Shown here: one piece after another, positions 11,293 to 20,614 of the stretch
Layout of the letters: each line of letters opens with the position of its first letter
Numbering within the stretch: position 1 is the stretch's first letter
Assembly: GCA_947499725.1 (NCBI GenBank)
Contig: CANMPK010000007.1
Location: 18,949 to 82,948 of the forward strand
From: an uncultured Paracoccaceae bacterium
Lineage (GTDB): Bacteria; Pseudomonadota; Alphaproteobacteria; Rhodobacterales; Rhodobacteraceae
Direction: 5' to 3'
DNA length: 64,000 nucleotides
Program-made: the position numbers and the translations under genes
Notes under the pieces: generated by a model
What the model was told of the DNA's origin: nothing
Databases searched by the model: none
What the model saw: the letters and a program-made list of their open reading frames with translations, nothing else

Positions 11293-12804
11293 ATGCTTGA
11301 AGGACTTTTGATTGGCCTGCAAACGGCCCTGTCTATTCAGAACCTGTTGATGGTGATCGCAGGCTGTCTGATCGGGACATTCATCGGCATGTTGCCGGGC
11401 CTTGGCCCGATGTCGATCATCGCCATTATGATCCCGGTTGCCATATCTATGGGGGATCCCTCCGCCGCTTTGATCTTGCTCGCAGGTGTGTATTACGGCG
11501 CGATTTTTGGCGGCTCGACCTCATCCATTTTGCTCAACGCCCCGGGGGTGGCCGGAACGGTTGCCAGCAGCTTTGACGGCTATCCCATGGCGCGACAAGG
11601 CAAGGCCGGTAAGGCGCTGACGATTGCTGCGATCTCGAGCTTTGCGGGCGGCACAATTGGCGCAATCCTTTTGATGATCTTTGCGCCTGCATTGTCTTCT
11701 GTCGCGTTGCTGTTCCACTCGTCGGAATATTTCGCGCTTATGGTCGTGGGCCTGTCTGCCATTGCAGCCTTCGCTGGCACAGGTCAGGTGGCCAAAGCCA
11801 TGCTGATGACTGTGCTTGGTTTGATTATGGCAACCGTAGGCGAAGGCGCTTTGTTCAACCTGCCGCGCTTCACGATGGGCATTATGGATCTGCAATCGGG
11901 CTTTGGCTTTATCACGCTGGCCATGGCAATGTTCGCCCTGCCAGAGGCGCTGTTCCTCGTGCTGAAGAAAAAGGAAATGAGCGGCGATAGCGGTGAAATT
12001 TCCGAGCTGCGCATTTCTGGCGCCGAGGCAAAAGCCATCGCGCCGGTCATTGGCCGCCAGTCTTTGCAGGGCTTCTTCATCGGCGTTCTGCCGGGAGCAG
12101 GGGCCACCATCGCCAGCTTCTTGGGCTATGCTGTGGAACGCAACATCGCCACGAAAGAAGAGCAAGACGAGTTCGGCAAAGGCGCCATCAAAGGGCTTGC
12201 GGCTCCGGAAACCGCAAACAACGCGGCCTGCACGGGATCTTTTGTACCTTTGCTAACGCTGGGTATTCCGGGTTCTGGCACCACGGCCATTCTGCTTGGC
12301 GCTTTGATTGCCCTGAACGTCACACCAGGCCCACGCCTGATGATCGACGAACCACAGGTCTTCTGGGCAGTGATCATGTCGATGTTCATTGGCAACTTGG
12401 TTCTGCTGGTGCTGAACCTGCCGCTGATCCCATACATTGCCAAAGTACTGTCTGTACCGCGCAATTACCTGATCCCGTTCATTTTGTTCTTCACACTGAT
12501 GGGGGCTTATATCGGCCAGAACAATGCAACAGAGCTGCTGATCTTGGTCGCCTTCGGCGTCTGCGCAACTGCGTTGAAATTCGCAGACTATCCGCTGGCC
12601 CCGCTTTTGATCGGCTTCATCTTGGGCGGCATGATGGAAGACAACTTTGCACGCTCTATGCAGCTGTATGACGGTGTTGCCTTCATTTGGGAGCGCCCGA
12701 TGACCTTGGGCCTGCTGGTTCTGGCGGTCATTCTAGTGCTGCTACCAAGCTTCCGCGCACGCCGTGCCAAACTGCGTGCGCAAGGAGTGGCTGACGGGGA
12801 TTAA
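11293..12804 (+). CDS. tctA: Tripartite tricarboxylate transporter, large membrane subunit TctA
   Basis: This 503-residue inner-membrane permease has about twelve hydrophobic segments. The opening block GTFIGMLPGLGPMSIIA and the internal repeat GFFIGVLPGAGATIASF are the duplicated TctA signatures; GGSTSSILLNAPG and LTLGIPGSGTTAILLGA are also typical. It completes the Na+- or H+-driven TTT system fed by TctC. A bidirectional terminator separates it from the convergent galactose operon. Confidence 0.93.
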   Translation: MLEGLLIGLQTALSIQNLLMVIAGCLIGTFIGMLPGLGPMSIIAIMIPVAISMGDPSAALILLAGVYYGAIFGGSTSSILLNAPGVAGTVASSFDGYPMARQGKAGKALTIAAISSFAGGTIGAILLMIFAPALSSVALLFHSSEYFALMVVGLSAIAAFAGTGQVAKAMLMTVLGLIMATVGEGALFNLPRFTMGIMDLQSGFGFITLAMAMFALPEALFLVLKKKEMSGDSGEISELRISGAEAKAIAPVIGRQSLQGFFIGVLPGAGATIASFLGYAVERNIATKEEQDEFGKGAIKGLAAPETANNAACTGSFVPLLTLGIPGSGTTAILLGALIALNVTPGPRLMIDEPQVFWAVIMSMFIGNLVLLVLNLPLIPYIAKVLSVPRNYLIPFILFFTLMGAYIGQNNATELLILVAFGVCATALKFADYPLAPLLIGFILGGMMEDNFARSMQLYDGVAFIWERPMTLGLLVLAVILVLLPSFRARRAKLRAQGVADGD

Positions 12805-12830
12805 TCACCCTTCCTAATCCGCGTCTTCAC

Positions 12831-12864
12831 AAGGGGCAGGGCTGAAGACAGCCTTGCCCTTTTT
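12831..12864. terminator. Bidirectional terminator between tctA and galM
   Basis: AAGGGGCAGGGCTG and CAGCCTTGCCCTTTT (12849-12863) form a long stem with a 4-base loop. The right arm ends in T residues for the plus strand; the two A of the left arm give a weak minus-strand tail. It lies between convergent genes and overlaps the galM stop codon. Confidence 0.75.
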
Positions 12865-13834
12865 ACGTTTTGGAAAAGGCAAACTGCGTCACAGCCGTGA
12901 TCGCCTGATCTGGCATCAAACGCATTTGATCCCGCCAAGGTTGGTTTGGGGCATCAACCCATGCGTGAGGTTCCAACGCAATGCCAGCGCGGCGCCCAAG
13001 GTTTTGCCCATCTATCCCCGCCCTTGGATCTGAAAGAAATCCAGCATCATAGGCCTGCAAACCAGCTTCCGTGCTGCGCAGAGTCATTTCCACATGGCCT
13101 GCTGAAAGCCTCGCAATGTCACGCAGTGCGGTACGGGTGCTGGATAGGCAGAAATGATCATCCAAACCTTCAGGCACAGGGCAGGGCTGTCGCAAATCTT
13201 TTGCCCCCGATACTGCAACCGGCGCGCCCTTGGGCAGCCCTTGATTCAAAGGCAGCATATGTTCTGCGAAAATTGACAGCTGATGGTTGTCGATGGTCTG
13301 CCCACCATCCAAATTGAAATAGGAATGCGGCGCCAAAGCGCAAACCGTCGGCTGGTCTGCCCGCGCACTGAGGCGCAGAGACAAAGTGGACCCATCAATT
13401 TCATAACACGCCGTCAAATGCATCGGGCCGGGGAACCCCATGTGTCGATCTGCAAAGGTCAGGCTGAACAGCGCACAATTCTTTGATGCTTCGTCTAAGC
13501 GCCAGTTCAGATGCCCACAGCCCAAACGCCCCCCATGCAACGTATTGCCGTTTTCATTCTGATTCAAAGCATAACCCTGCCCAGAAATAGAGACAAACCC
13601 ACCCGAAATACGGTTCGCCACGGGTCCAACAATCGCTCCAAGACAATGCGGGTTGCTTTGGTAATGCAACGGATCTTGCAATCCCAAGACCAATGAATGT
13701 CCAATACCCGCCATGCGCAAATCACGCAGGCTTGCGCCATAGGAAACAAGGCTCGCCCTTAGGCTATCAGAGCCAATCGAAACCTCATGAACATCCAATC
13801 CATCTTCTGCCTGACCAAGTTGAGAAACAGCCAT
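12863..13834 (-). CDS. galM: Galactose mutarotase (aldose 1-epimerase)
   Basis: This is a 323-residue GalM-family enzyme that interconverts alpha and beta anomers of galactose in the cytoplasm. The segment APHSYFNLDG holds the catalytic histidine typical of mutarotases; GNTLHGG near residue 97 and the C-terminal GIALEPHAWVDAPN supply the other catalytic histidine and glutamate region. It is the last gene of the galactoside operon, 8 bases after the beta-galactosidase. It would speed use of sugar released by the two glycosidases. Confidence 0.88.
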   Translation of the reverse strand: MAVSQLGQAEDGLDVHEVSIGSDSLRASLVSYGASLRDLRMAGIGHSLVLGLQDPLHYQSNPHCLGAIVGPVANRISGGFVSISGQGYALNQNENGNTLHGGRLGCGHLNWRLDEASKNCALFSLTFADRHMGFPGPMHLTACYEIDGSTLSLRLSARADQPTVCALAPHSYFNLDGGQTIDNHQLSIFAEHMLPLNQGLPKGAPVAVSGAKDLRQPCPVPEGLDDHFCLSSTRTALRDIARLSAGHVEMTLRSTEAGLQAYDAGFLSDPRAGIDGQNLGRRAGIALEPHAWVDAPNQPWRDQMRLMPDQAITAVTQFAFSKT

Positions 13835-13842
13835 ATCGCAGA

Positions 13843-15759
13843 CTATCGCGCAGATTTCTCACGGCGCAAGGCACCGGCAGCTGGTAACACGCCAACTTCA
13901 GTTCCAACCGGATGGGCTGAGTAGTTGAACCAAAACTCTTCTGTTGCGGTTTCGCGCAAACGCACACCCTCCGGCATGCTGCGCAAAGGCAGATCAACTC
14001 GGGCCGCCATGGTCTGGACCAAAGTATCAAACCCGTCTGCATCCATCCAAGCGCCGCAGTATACCTGCTTGCCTTCTGCCATCACCACAGGCGCACCTGA
14101 TTGGGTTTGCATCAAAACCTCGGCAGTGCCTTCCAATTCTTCCAGATACAAAATCGCATGGCCAGCCTTATCCAGCGCCACCGGCATATCGGGGCGCAAG
14201 GTTTCGAGCCGACTAACCGTGACATCCAACTGCGGCAAAGCAGGGGGCAAAGGCGTGGTCGGAATATTAAACTGCGCATCACGCGCCGCGCTGCGCGGGC
14301 CGTAAACCACATGCGCATCAATGTCTGCCAAGGCGGTTTTCAGATCATCCGCCATGTGCATCAAACCCGGCGCGAAGACCAATTGATAACCATTAAAGTC
14401 ACGGGTTTCAGGCCGCACAAAGTCAATCGACACACCATTACGACGCAGGGCACGATACAGATCAAACACCAACCCAAAATAGCTGAGCCCTTGCCCCTGT
14501 GGCTGTGTTGCCCAAGCCCAATCCGCATCGTAATCAAACACAATCGCAACCGGTGCTTGATATGGCTGAACTTCAGGCGCCTTCGCAATCTCGGCCGCCA
14601 CTTCGCGGGCTTCCACAATAGCGCGCGCTTCAACCCCATCTGGGCGCAACATGCCCGCATGCAACTGCTCTTGGGCAAAGGGCGCTTGCCGCCAGCGGAA
14701 ATAACACACGGCTTCCGCACCATGCGCAAAGGCTTCCAGTGACCAAAGACGCACCATCCCATCTAGCGGGCTCGGGTTATACGGTGCCCAATTCACGGGG
14801 CCGGGTTGTTGTTCCATCACCCACCAACGGCCCTTACCCACGGCGCGATACAGATCATGGTGAAGCGCCTGAAAATCCGGATCGCCTTGGCGCGCATAAG
14901 CACGCTGCGTTTCAACATCCGCCCCAACGCGATCTTCCAAAAAACCAAGCGGATAGCTATCCCATGTGGCGATCTCTAGATCATCGCCCACTTTGAAATG
15001 ATCAAAGTCCGTAATGCGCCCCATGTAATTGTGCGACACAGGCGCAGAAGAATGGGCGCGAATAATCTCAACCTGCGCGCGGTTGAACGCCACGACTTGA
15101 TCAGACGAAAACCGCCGAAAAGCCTGCACATGGGCTGGATTAGGCTCTGTTACGGTCAAATTCGGCAACGCAATATCCTCAAACGCGCGATACTCCATCG
15201 ACCAGAACACATTGCCCCAAGCCGCGTTCAGCGCATCAATGTCGCCCACGAACTGAGCCTTTAGCCAGATTTGAAACGCAGTCTTCGCCGCCGCGGAATA
15301 GCTGATGACCGTATCATGGCAGCCATATTCATTATCGGTCTGCCAAGCAGCCACATAGGAGTTCTGTCCATAGCGTTCTGCAAAAATACGCGTGATGCGT
15401 TTGCTTTCCTCAAGATAACCCTTATGGCTAAAACAATAGTGCCGACGCGATCCAAAACCGCGCACGCGCCCTTCTACATCCACCGCAAACATATCCGGAT
15501 GACGGTCCGCCATCCAACGCGGCGGCGTGGCGGTCGGCATACCAAGCACGACCTTAAGCCCAGCCTGCCCCAAAACCTCAATCGCGCGATCCAACCAGTC
15601 GAAGCGTAGATCATCAGGCGTCGGCTCTAGGCGCGACCAAGCAAATTCACCGATCCGCACCCAAGTCAGCCCCGCTTCTTTCATGCGGCGCGCGTCATCC
15701 GCCCAGATCTCTTCGGGCCAGTGTTCTGGGTAATAGCAAGTGCCAAGTGTGCGCTGCAT
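13843..15759 (-). CDS. Beta-galactosidase, GH42 family
   Basis: This is a 638-residue cytoplasmic glycosidase without a signal peptide. The GH42 start (GTCYYPEHWP), the acid/base block WQTDNEYGCHD near residue 145 and the nucleophile block WWVMEQQPGPVNWAP near 310 are all present. The length is slightly short of the usual 650-700. It releases galactose from beta-galactosides such as lactose brought in by the ABC system of the same operon. Fifteen bases separate it from the upstream lactonase gene. Confidence 0.92.
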   Translation of the reverse strand: MQRTLGTCYYPEHWPEEIWADDARRMKEAGLTWVRIGEFAWSRLEPTPDDLRFDWLDRAIEVLGQAGLKVVLGMPTATPPRWMADRHPDMFAVDVEGRVRGFGSRRHYCFSHKGYLEESKRITRIFAERYGQNSYVAAWQTDNEYGCHDTVISYSAAAKTAFQIWLKAQFVGDIDALNAAWGNVFWSMEYRAFEDIALPNLTVTEPNPAHVQAFRRFSSDQVVAFNRAQVEIIRAHSSAPVSHNYMGRITDFDHFKVGDDLEIATWDSYPLGFLEDRVGADVETQRAYARQGDPDFQALHHDLYRAVGKGRWWVMEQQPGPVNWAPYNPSPLDGMVRLWSLEAFAHGAEAVCYFRWRQAPFAQEQLHAGMLRPDGVEARAIVEAREVAAEIAKAPEVQPYQAPVAIVFDYDADWAWATQPQGQGLSYFGLVFDLYRALRRNGVSIDFVRPETRDFNGYQLVFAPGLMHMADDLKTALADIDAHVVYGPRSAARDAQFNIPTTPLPPALPQLDVTVSRLETLRPDMPVALDKAGHAILYLEELEGTAEVLMQTQSGAPVVMAEGKQVYCGAWMDADGFDTLVQTMAARVDLPLRSMPEGVRLRETATEEFWFNYSAHPVGTEVGVLPAAGALRREKSAR

Positions 15760-15774
15760 GTCTTCCTCGATGTC

Positions 15775-16617
15775 TTAAAGCTGAACCTGATGTTCCGCTT
15801 GACCGGTTACTTTCATTTTCATGGCAAAGGTCTGACCAGCCGGTGCTGGCAAATCCCCAACAGCAGCCGTGGTGACATAAAGCTGATCCAAATCCGCCCC
15901 ACCAAACGCCGGACAAGAGGCCTGCGGCGTCGGCACATCAACCTGCGTCATCAAACATCCATCTGGCCCATAACACGCCACCCGCGCCGCGCCCCATTGC
16001 GCGTTCCACAGATTGCCATCCGCATCCACAACCGCGCCATCTGCGCCAAATTCTTCACCAGACACATCGACAAAAACATCCGCCGTACCAATCGGCCAAC
16101 CGGTATCTGCATCAAGCGGCTGACGCATGATTTTGCCTTCAGCCGTATCGGTGAAATAAGCGCAAGATTGATCTGGCGCAAAACAGATCGCGTTGGTGAT
16201 GGTCACATCAGCCACCAAAACCCGCAGTTCACCTTTGTAAAAACGATAGATCGCGCCTGCACCGTCCTCGGCATTCACACCCATGGTGCCAATCCAGAAC
16301 CCACCCCATGGATCAGCGCGCCCATCATTGGAACGCGTGACGAGGTTGTCAGCCTCTAACGCAATCACATGGGTTTTCGCGCCAGTCTGAAGATTAAATT
16401 CCCAAAGCGCCGAAGCAGACGCCACCAAAAGGCGCGCCTCATCAATCCAGCCAGCGGCAGAGACATATTCGTCAAATTGCCAAAACCGTTCTTGGCCGTT
16501 CTCAAGTGTGTAAAGCCGCTTACCCAGAATATCGAACCAGAAGAATTGGTTCAGCTTCGGATGCCAAAACGCACCCTCCCCAAGGGCGCAGGCCGTCGTG
16601 CTGATTGCTTGCATCAT
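15775..16617 (-). CDS. SMP-30/gluconolactonase family sugar lactonase
   Basis: This 280-residue six-bladed propeller enzyme probably opens galactono-lactone to galactonate. The metal-ligand opening LGEGAFWHP (glutamate near residue 14), the RSNDGRADPWGGFWIGTMG block and the late NAICFAPDQ and GADGAVVDADGNLWNAQW segments are family hallmarks. Its place between the aldolase and beta-galactosidase genes supports galactonolactone as substrate, which is inference. It overlaps dgoA by four bases. Confidence 0.85.
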   Translation of the reverse strand: MMQAISTTACALGEGAFWHPKLNQFFWFDILGKRLYTLENGQERFWQFDEYVSAAGWIDEARLLVASASALWEFNLQTGAKTHVIALEADNLVTRSNDGRADPWGGFWIGTMGVNAEDGAGAIYRFYKGELRVLVADVTITNAICFAPDQSCAYFTDTAEGKIMRQPLDADTGWPIGTADVFVDVSGEEFGADGAVVDADGNLWNAQWGAARVACYGPDGCLMTQVDVPTPQASCPAFGGADLDQLYVTTAAVGDLPAPAGQTFAMKMKVTGQAEHQVQL

Positions 16618-17222
16618 GCAGAAAAACTCTCGTCGTAAGCCGCGACCATATCCGCCGCCCGTTGCGCAACATCACGCAAATCACGACCCGGCTTGTAAAG
16701 GTTTGACCCAATCCCAAACCCGGTGATCCCAACCGCCTGCCAATCTGCGAAATTCGCAGGGCCCACGCCCCCCACCGCATAGGTTTTCACGCCATCCGGC
16801 AGAACCGCAGACAAAGCCGCGAACCCATCTGTTCCGAGCTTAAAGGCCGGAAAAAATTTCAAGCCATCTGCGCCGTTGCGCAACGCTGTAAAGGCCTCGG
16901 TCGGCGAATAGACCCCCGGATAAGACAACATGTCATGGGCCTTCGTCGCTTGAATGACCTCTGGATTGGTGTCTGGGGAAACTACCATGTGCGCGCCAAT
17001 ATCCGACAGGCGCGCCACATCATCAGGGGTCAAAACCGTACCAGCACCAATCAACGCATCCTTACCTGCCATTAAAACCATCTGCGCGATGCTCTCAAAA
17101 GGTTTGGGCGAATTCAGCGGCACCTCGATTTTGCTGATCCCAGCGGTGATCAACGCCTCACAAATTGGCGCGGCTTCGTCAGGAGTGATGCCACGCAGAA
17201 TGGCAATAATTTCACGAGTCAT
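16614..17222 (-). CDS. dgoA: 2-dehydro-3-deoxy-6-phosphogalactonate aldolase
   Basis: This 202-residue class I aldolase splits KDPGal into pyruvate and glyceraldehyde-3-phosphate. The start IIAILRGITPDEA, the catalytic glutamate block ISKIEVPLNSP near residue 37 and the Schiff-base lysine in GLKFFPAFKLG near 125 match DgoA rather than Eda by their residues. It overlaps dgoK by 11 bases. Together with dgoK and the dehydratase it defines a De Ley-Doudoroff route. Confidence 0.92.
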   Translation of the reverse strand: MTREIIAILRGITPDEAAPICEALITAGISKIEVPLNSPKPFESIAQMVLMAGKDALIGAGTVLTPDDVARLSDIGAHMVVSPDTNPEVIQATKAHDMLSYPGVYSPTEAFTALRNGADGLKFFPAFKLGTDGFAALSAVLPDGVKTYAVGGVGPANFADWQAVGITGFGIGSNLYKPGRDLRDVAQRAADMVAAYDESFSA

Positions 17223-18144
17223 GATGGGCTTTCAGCAGTTGCGCCTGCGCCTTGCGCAGACCGTTCAATGTTGTTTCTTCGGAATCCAAAATCTGCGGAG
17301 CAACGTTCTGTGCGCGCAAAGCAGCAGCATAGGCTTGTGACAGACCATCCTCGCCCACCAACACCACATCTTTGCCCTGCCAATACGCACGCGCAGCCGA
17401 CAGTTCCGCACCGAGCAAAAGCCCCGAAAGGGTCGCCCGTGCGGTTTCGCCCGTCAGGCCCGACAGCAAAGATTGCGCCCGCAGTGAAAATAGCGACGAC
17501 ATCAGCCTATCGGGATCATTTGCTCCTTGCGTGCAGGCCGCCTCAAATGCCTCTGCAGACCATCCGTCCGCCGCGATGGAATGGCGCAACACGCTGTGCT
17601 GACCAATCACCGAGAAAAGCTCACCGCTCATAAAGGTCACAAAGCGCGCGACAATTCCGTTTTCGATCAACGCCCATTTCGTATGGGTGCCGGGCAAGCA
17701 AATCACTCCGCTAAAATCAGGGTTCTGCGACAACACCCCAGCGATTTGTGTCTCTTCCCCACGCATCACATCATCTGGGGCGATCTGTTTGATCCCCGGT
17801 AGAATATGCACGTTCAACCGCGTATCATCTGTGGGCACATGTACCGCCTGATCCAGCATCGGCGGCGGGCAGGGGGCCGGCGCATAAGGCGCTTCACGCC
17901 ACCCTTGGCGCGACCCCGCCATGCCACATATAATCACATCAATTGCACTGGCCGCAGGCAAGTAAGGCCGTGCAACATCCAGCAAAATAGGCTCGTAGTC
18001 CGGCGACGCAATCTGCCCCATTCCTTTATCAAGGCAATGGCGCGCCAACACCTCGCCACAGGCTGACATATGCCAAAGACGCATTTGGGTGGTGCCCCAA
18101 TCAATGGCGATCCAAGCGCCGGTATCTGCGCTTGCTCTGCTCAT
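17212..18144 (-). CDS. dgoK: 2-dehydro-3-deoxygalactonokinase
   Basis: This 310-residue kinase phosphorylates 2-keto-3-deoxygalactonate at position 6. The phosphate loop WIAIDWGTTQMRLWHM near the N-terminus, the CGMAGSRQGWREAPYAP block and the LPGTHTKWALIE segment are diagnostic of the DgoK family. It overlaps the SDR gene by four bases and the aldolase by eleven, so the three are translationally coupled. Confidence 0.93.
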   Translation of the reverse strand: MSRASADTGAWIAIDWGTTQMRLWHMSACGEVLARHCLDKGMGQIASPDYEPILLDVARPYLPAASAIDVIICGMAGSRQGWREAPYAPAPCPPPMLDQAVHVPTDDTRLNVHILPGIKQIAPDDVMRGEETQIAGVLSQNPDFSGVICLPGTHTKWALIENGIVARFVTFMSGELFSVIGQHSVLRHSIAADGWSAEAFEAACTQGANDPDRLMSSLFSLRAQSLLSGLTGETARATLSGLLLGAELSAARAYWQGKDVVLVGEDGLSQAYAAALRAQNVAPQILDSEETTLNGLRKAQAQLLKAHHDS

Positions 18145-18905
18145 CCTGTCACAACCACGCCACCGTCAACGACCATGGCTTGCCCTGTCATCATCTTGCT
18201 GGCGTCAGACGCCAAAAACAGCGTCGGCCCAACGATATCGTCTGGCGCTAAGGTATCCTTCAAACATTGGCGCGACAGATGATCCTCTAGCGCTTCGGGC
18301 GTCACCCAAAGCTCTTTTTGCTTCTCTGTAAGCACCCATCCCGGCGCGATCGCATTAACGCGGATCTTGTCCGCCCCAAATTCACGCGCCAAAGAACGGG
18401 TCATACCGTTGATACCGGAATTGGCCGTAGTATAGGCCGGATACCCTGCATTCCCCATCATGTAGGAAATCGACGTAAAGTTAATGATTGCGCCACCGCC
18501 GACTTCCTTCATGCCCTCAATCGCCTTTTGGCAGGCAAAGAAATAGGCCTTCAGGTTGATCGATTGCGACCAATCCCAGAACTTTTCGTCGACCTCTAAG
18601 GTCTCATGGCGCTTGTCATTGGCCGCATTGTTCACCAAAGCAGTAATCGGCCCATGCGCATCTGCCACTTGATCCATCGCTGCCTTCAAGGCCGTTACAT
18701 CCGTGATGTCGCACTGAATAAACAGCGGACGCTGCCCGTGCTTTTGCGCCATCTCATCACAAAACGCCGAGGCATCAGAACGCCCCACAAAGGCCACCTT
18801 AGCTCCTTGCGTCAAAAACCCCTCGGTCAAGAACGCCCCAATGCCAGAGCCACCGCCGGTGATGAAAACAGACTTGCCTTTTAAGTCAGGAAAATTGGGC
18901 TGCAT
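18141..18905 (-). CDS. SDR oxidoreductase, likely galactose 1-dehydrogenase type, catalytic Lys replaced
   Basis: This 254-residue short-chain dehydrogenase has the cofactor loop TGGGSGIG (residues 16-23), NNAA at 92-95 and the active-site serine S145 and tyrosine Y158 at the correct 13-residue spacing. The fourth catalytic position, four after the tyrosine, is asparagine (N162, codon AAT) where almost all SDRs have lysine. By operon position it should oxidise D-galactose to the lactone, the one pathway step otherwise missing. Whether it is active with N162 is open. It may alternatively act on another sugar or have lost activity. It overlaps the dehydratase gene by one base and dgoK by four. 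Confidence 0.75.
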   Translation of the reverse strand: MQPNFPDLKGKSVFITGGGSGIGAFLTEGFLTQGAKVAFVGRSDASAFCDEMAQKHGQRPLFIQCDITDVTALKAAMDQVADAHGPITALVNNAANDKRHETLEVDEKFWDWSQSINLKAYFFACQKAIEGMKEVGGGAIINFTSISYMMGNAGYPAYTTANSGINGMTRSLAREFGADKIRVNAIAPGWVLTEKQKELWVTPEALEDHLSRQCLKDTLAPDDIVGPTLFLASDASKMMTGQAMVVDGGVVVTG

Positions 18906-20614
18906 CAGTGGCTCTCCCGCGTCACAGGGCGGGTGTCTTTGCCCACCAGAAAATCCAAATCCGCGCCTTGATCAGCTTGCAGAACCGTATCGACATACAG
19001 CTTGGCATAGCCCCGCGTGTAATGCGGCTCTGGCGCAACCCAAGCCGCGCGGCGTTTCTCAAGCTCGGCCTCATCGACCTGCAACTCAAGAATACCATTG
19101 GCCGCGGAAACCTTGATCCGATCACCCGTCTGCACCAAAGCAATCGGCCCACCTGCTGTGGCCTCTGGCGCCACATGCAAAATCACCGTGCCAAAAGCCG
19201 TGCCAGACATGCGCGCATCCGACACACGCACAATATCGCGTACGCCTTTCTTCACCAGCTTCGCCGGCACCGGCATATCGCCCACCTCTGGCATGCCCGG
19301 ATAACCCTTTGGCCCGCAGTTTTTCAAAACCAGAATGGTGTTCTCATCCACTGGCAGGTCTTCGCGATCAATATTGGCCTTTAGCTCTTCAATCGTCTCG
19401 AACACATAGGCCTCGCCCTCATGTTCTAACAAATGATCCGAGGCTGCCGACGGCTTCACAATCGCCCCACGCGGGGCCAGATTACCACGCAGCACACGCA
19501 GGCCCGCCGCAGGTTTGCGCGGTTCGTCATAGGCGAAAATCACATCACGATTATAGCATTCCGCCTCTTCGTAATAATGCGCGATATCCTTGCCCATCAC
19601 AGTCTGCGCATCGCGCAGCTTATGGGCAATTTCCTTCAGCACAACTGGCACACCGCCCGCATAACAGAAATCTTCCATCAGATATTTGCCCGATGGCATG
19701 CAATTCACCAGCAAAGGAATTTCGCCGCCAATCTCAAAATCCTCAAGCGTGAGATCAATGCCAACGCGGCCCGCCAAAGCCAGCAAATGCATCACCGCAT
19801 TGGTCGACCCACCAAGCGCCGCATTCGCCAAGATCGCATTTTCAAAACTCGCTTTGGTCAGCACATCTGACAGTTTCAGATCTTCTTCCACCATCTCAAC
19901 AATGCGCTTGCCCGTCATATGCGCCAAAGCCATCCGGCGCGCATCCACAGCCGGCAAAGACCCGTTCATCGGCAGGCTCAGCCCCATCGCTTCAGACAAA
20001 GACGACATGGTCGAGGCCGTGCCCATCGTCATGCAAACGCCTTTGGAACGCGACATGCCAGATTCCGTAGCCATGAAATCCTTCAGCGTCATATCGCCCG
20101 CTTTCACATCCATGGCGAACTTGCGCACATCCGTTCCAGAGCCCAGATCGCGCCCTTTCCATTTGCCGTTCAGCATCGGCCCAGAGGACACAACGATCGT
20201 CGGCAAATCCACAGACGCCGCCCCCATCAACTGGCCCGGCGTGGTCTTGTCACAGCCCCCCAACAAAACGACGCCATCCATACCGTTGGCGCGAATGGAT
20301 TCTTCCACATCCATCGCCAGCAAATTACGAAACAGCATGGCCGTTGGCTTCATCTGGGTTTCCCCAAGGCTCATCGCTGGGAACTCCACCGGAAAGCCAC
20401 CAGCCTCCCAAACACCGCGTTTCACCCCTTCGGCCAACTCGCGCAGGCCCGAATTACAGGGGGTCAGTTCAGACCATGTATTGCAGATGCCAATCACCGG
20501 ACGGCCATCAAACGCATGATCTGGAAAGCCTTGGTTCTTCATCCAAGAGCGACGGATAAACCCGTCTTTATCGAGCATCCCGTACCAATTTCGGTTGCGC
20601 CGTTCTTTGCTCAT
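18905..20614 (-). CDS. IlvD/Edd family sugar-acid dehydratase (probable galactonate dehydratase)
   Basis: This 569-residue Fe-S dehydratase carries GGCDKTTPGQLMGA, CMTMGTASTMSS, the NCGPKGYPGMPE block and DARMSGTAFG, all typical of IlvD/Edd enzymes. The sugar-acid subgroup (arabonate/xylonate/galactonate) fits better than IlvD itself because of the operon. I infer dehydration of D-galactonate to 2-keto-3-deoxygalactonate, a job done in E. coli by the unrelated enolase-type DgoD. The ATG at 20614 overlaps the upstream stop as ATGA; the open frame begins eight codons earlier, inside the alpha-galactosidase gene. Confidence 0.85.
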   Translation of the reverse strand: MSKERRNRNWYGMLDKDGFIRRSWMKNQGFPDHAFDGRPVIGICNTWSELTPCNSGLRELAEGVKRGVWEAGGFPVEFPAMSLGETQMKPTAMLFRNLLAMDVEESIRANGMDGVVLLGGCDKTTPGQLMGAASVDLPTIVVSSGPMLNGKWKGRDLGSGTDVRKFAMDVKAGDMTLKDFMATESGMSRSKGVCMTMGTASTMSSLSEAMGLSLPMNGSLPAVDARRMALAHMTGKRIVEMVEEDLKLSDVLTKASFENAILANAALGGSTNAVMHLLALAGRVGIDLTLEDFEIGGEIPLLVNCMPSGKYLMEDFCYAGGVPVVLKEIAHKLRDAQTVMGKDIAHYYEEAECYNRDVIFAYDEPRKPAAGLRVLRGNLAPRGAIVKPSAASDHLLEHEGEAYVFETIEELKANIDREDLPVDENTILVLKNCGPKGYPGMPEVGDMPVPAKLVKKGVRDIVRVSDARMSGTAFGTVILHVAPEATAGGPIALVQTGDRIKVSAANGILELQVDEAELEKRRAAWVAPEPHYTRGYAKLYVDTVLQADQGADLDFLVGKDTRPVTRESH

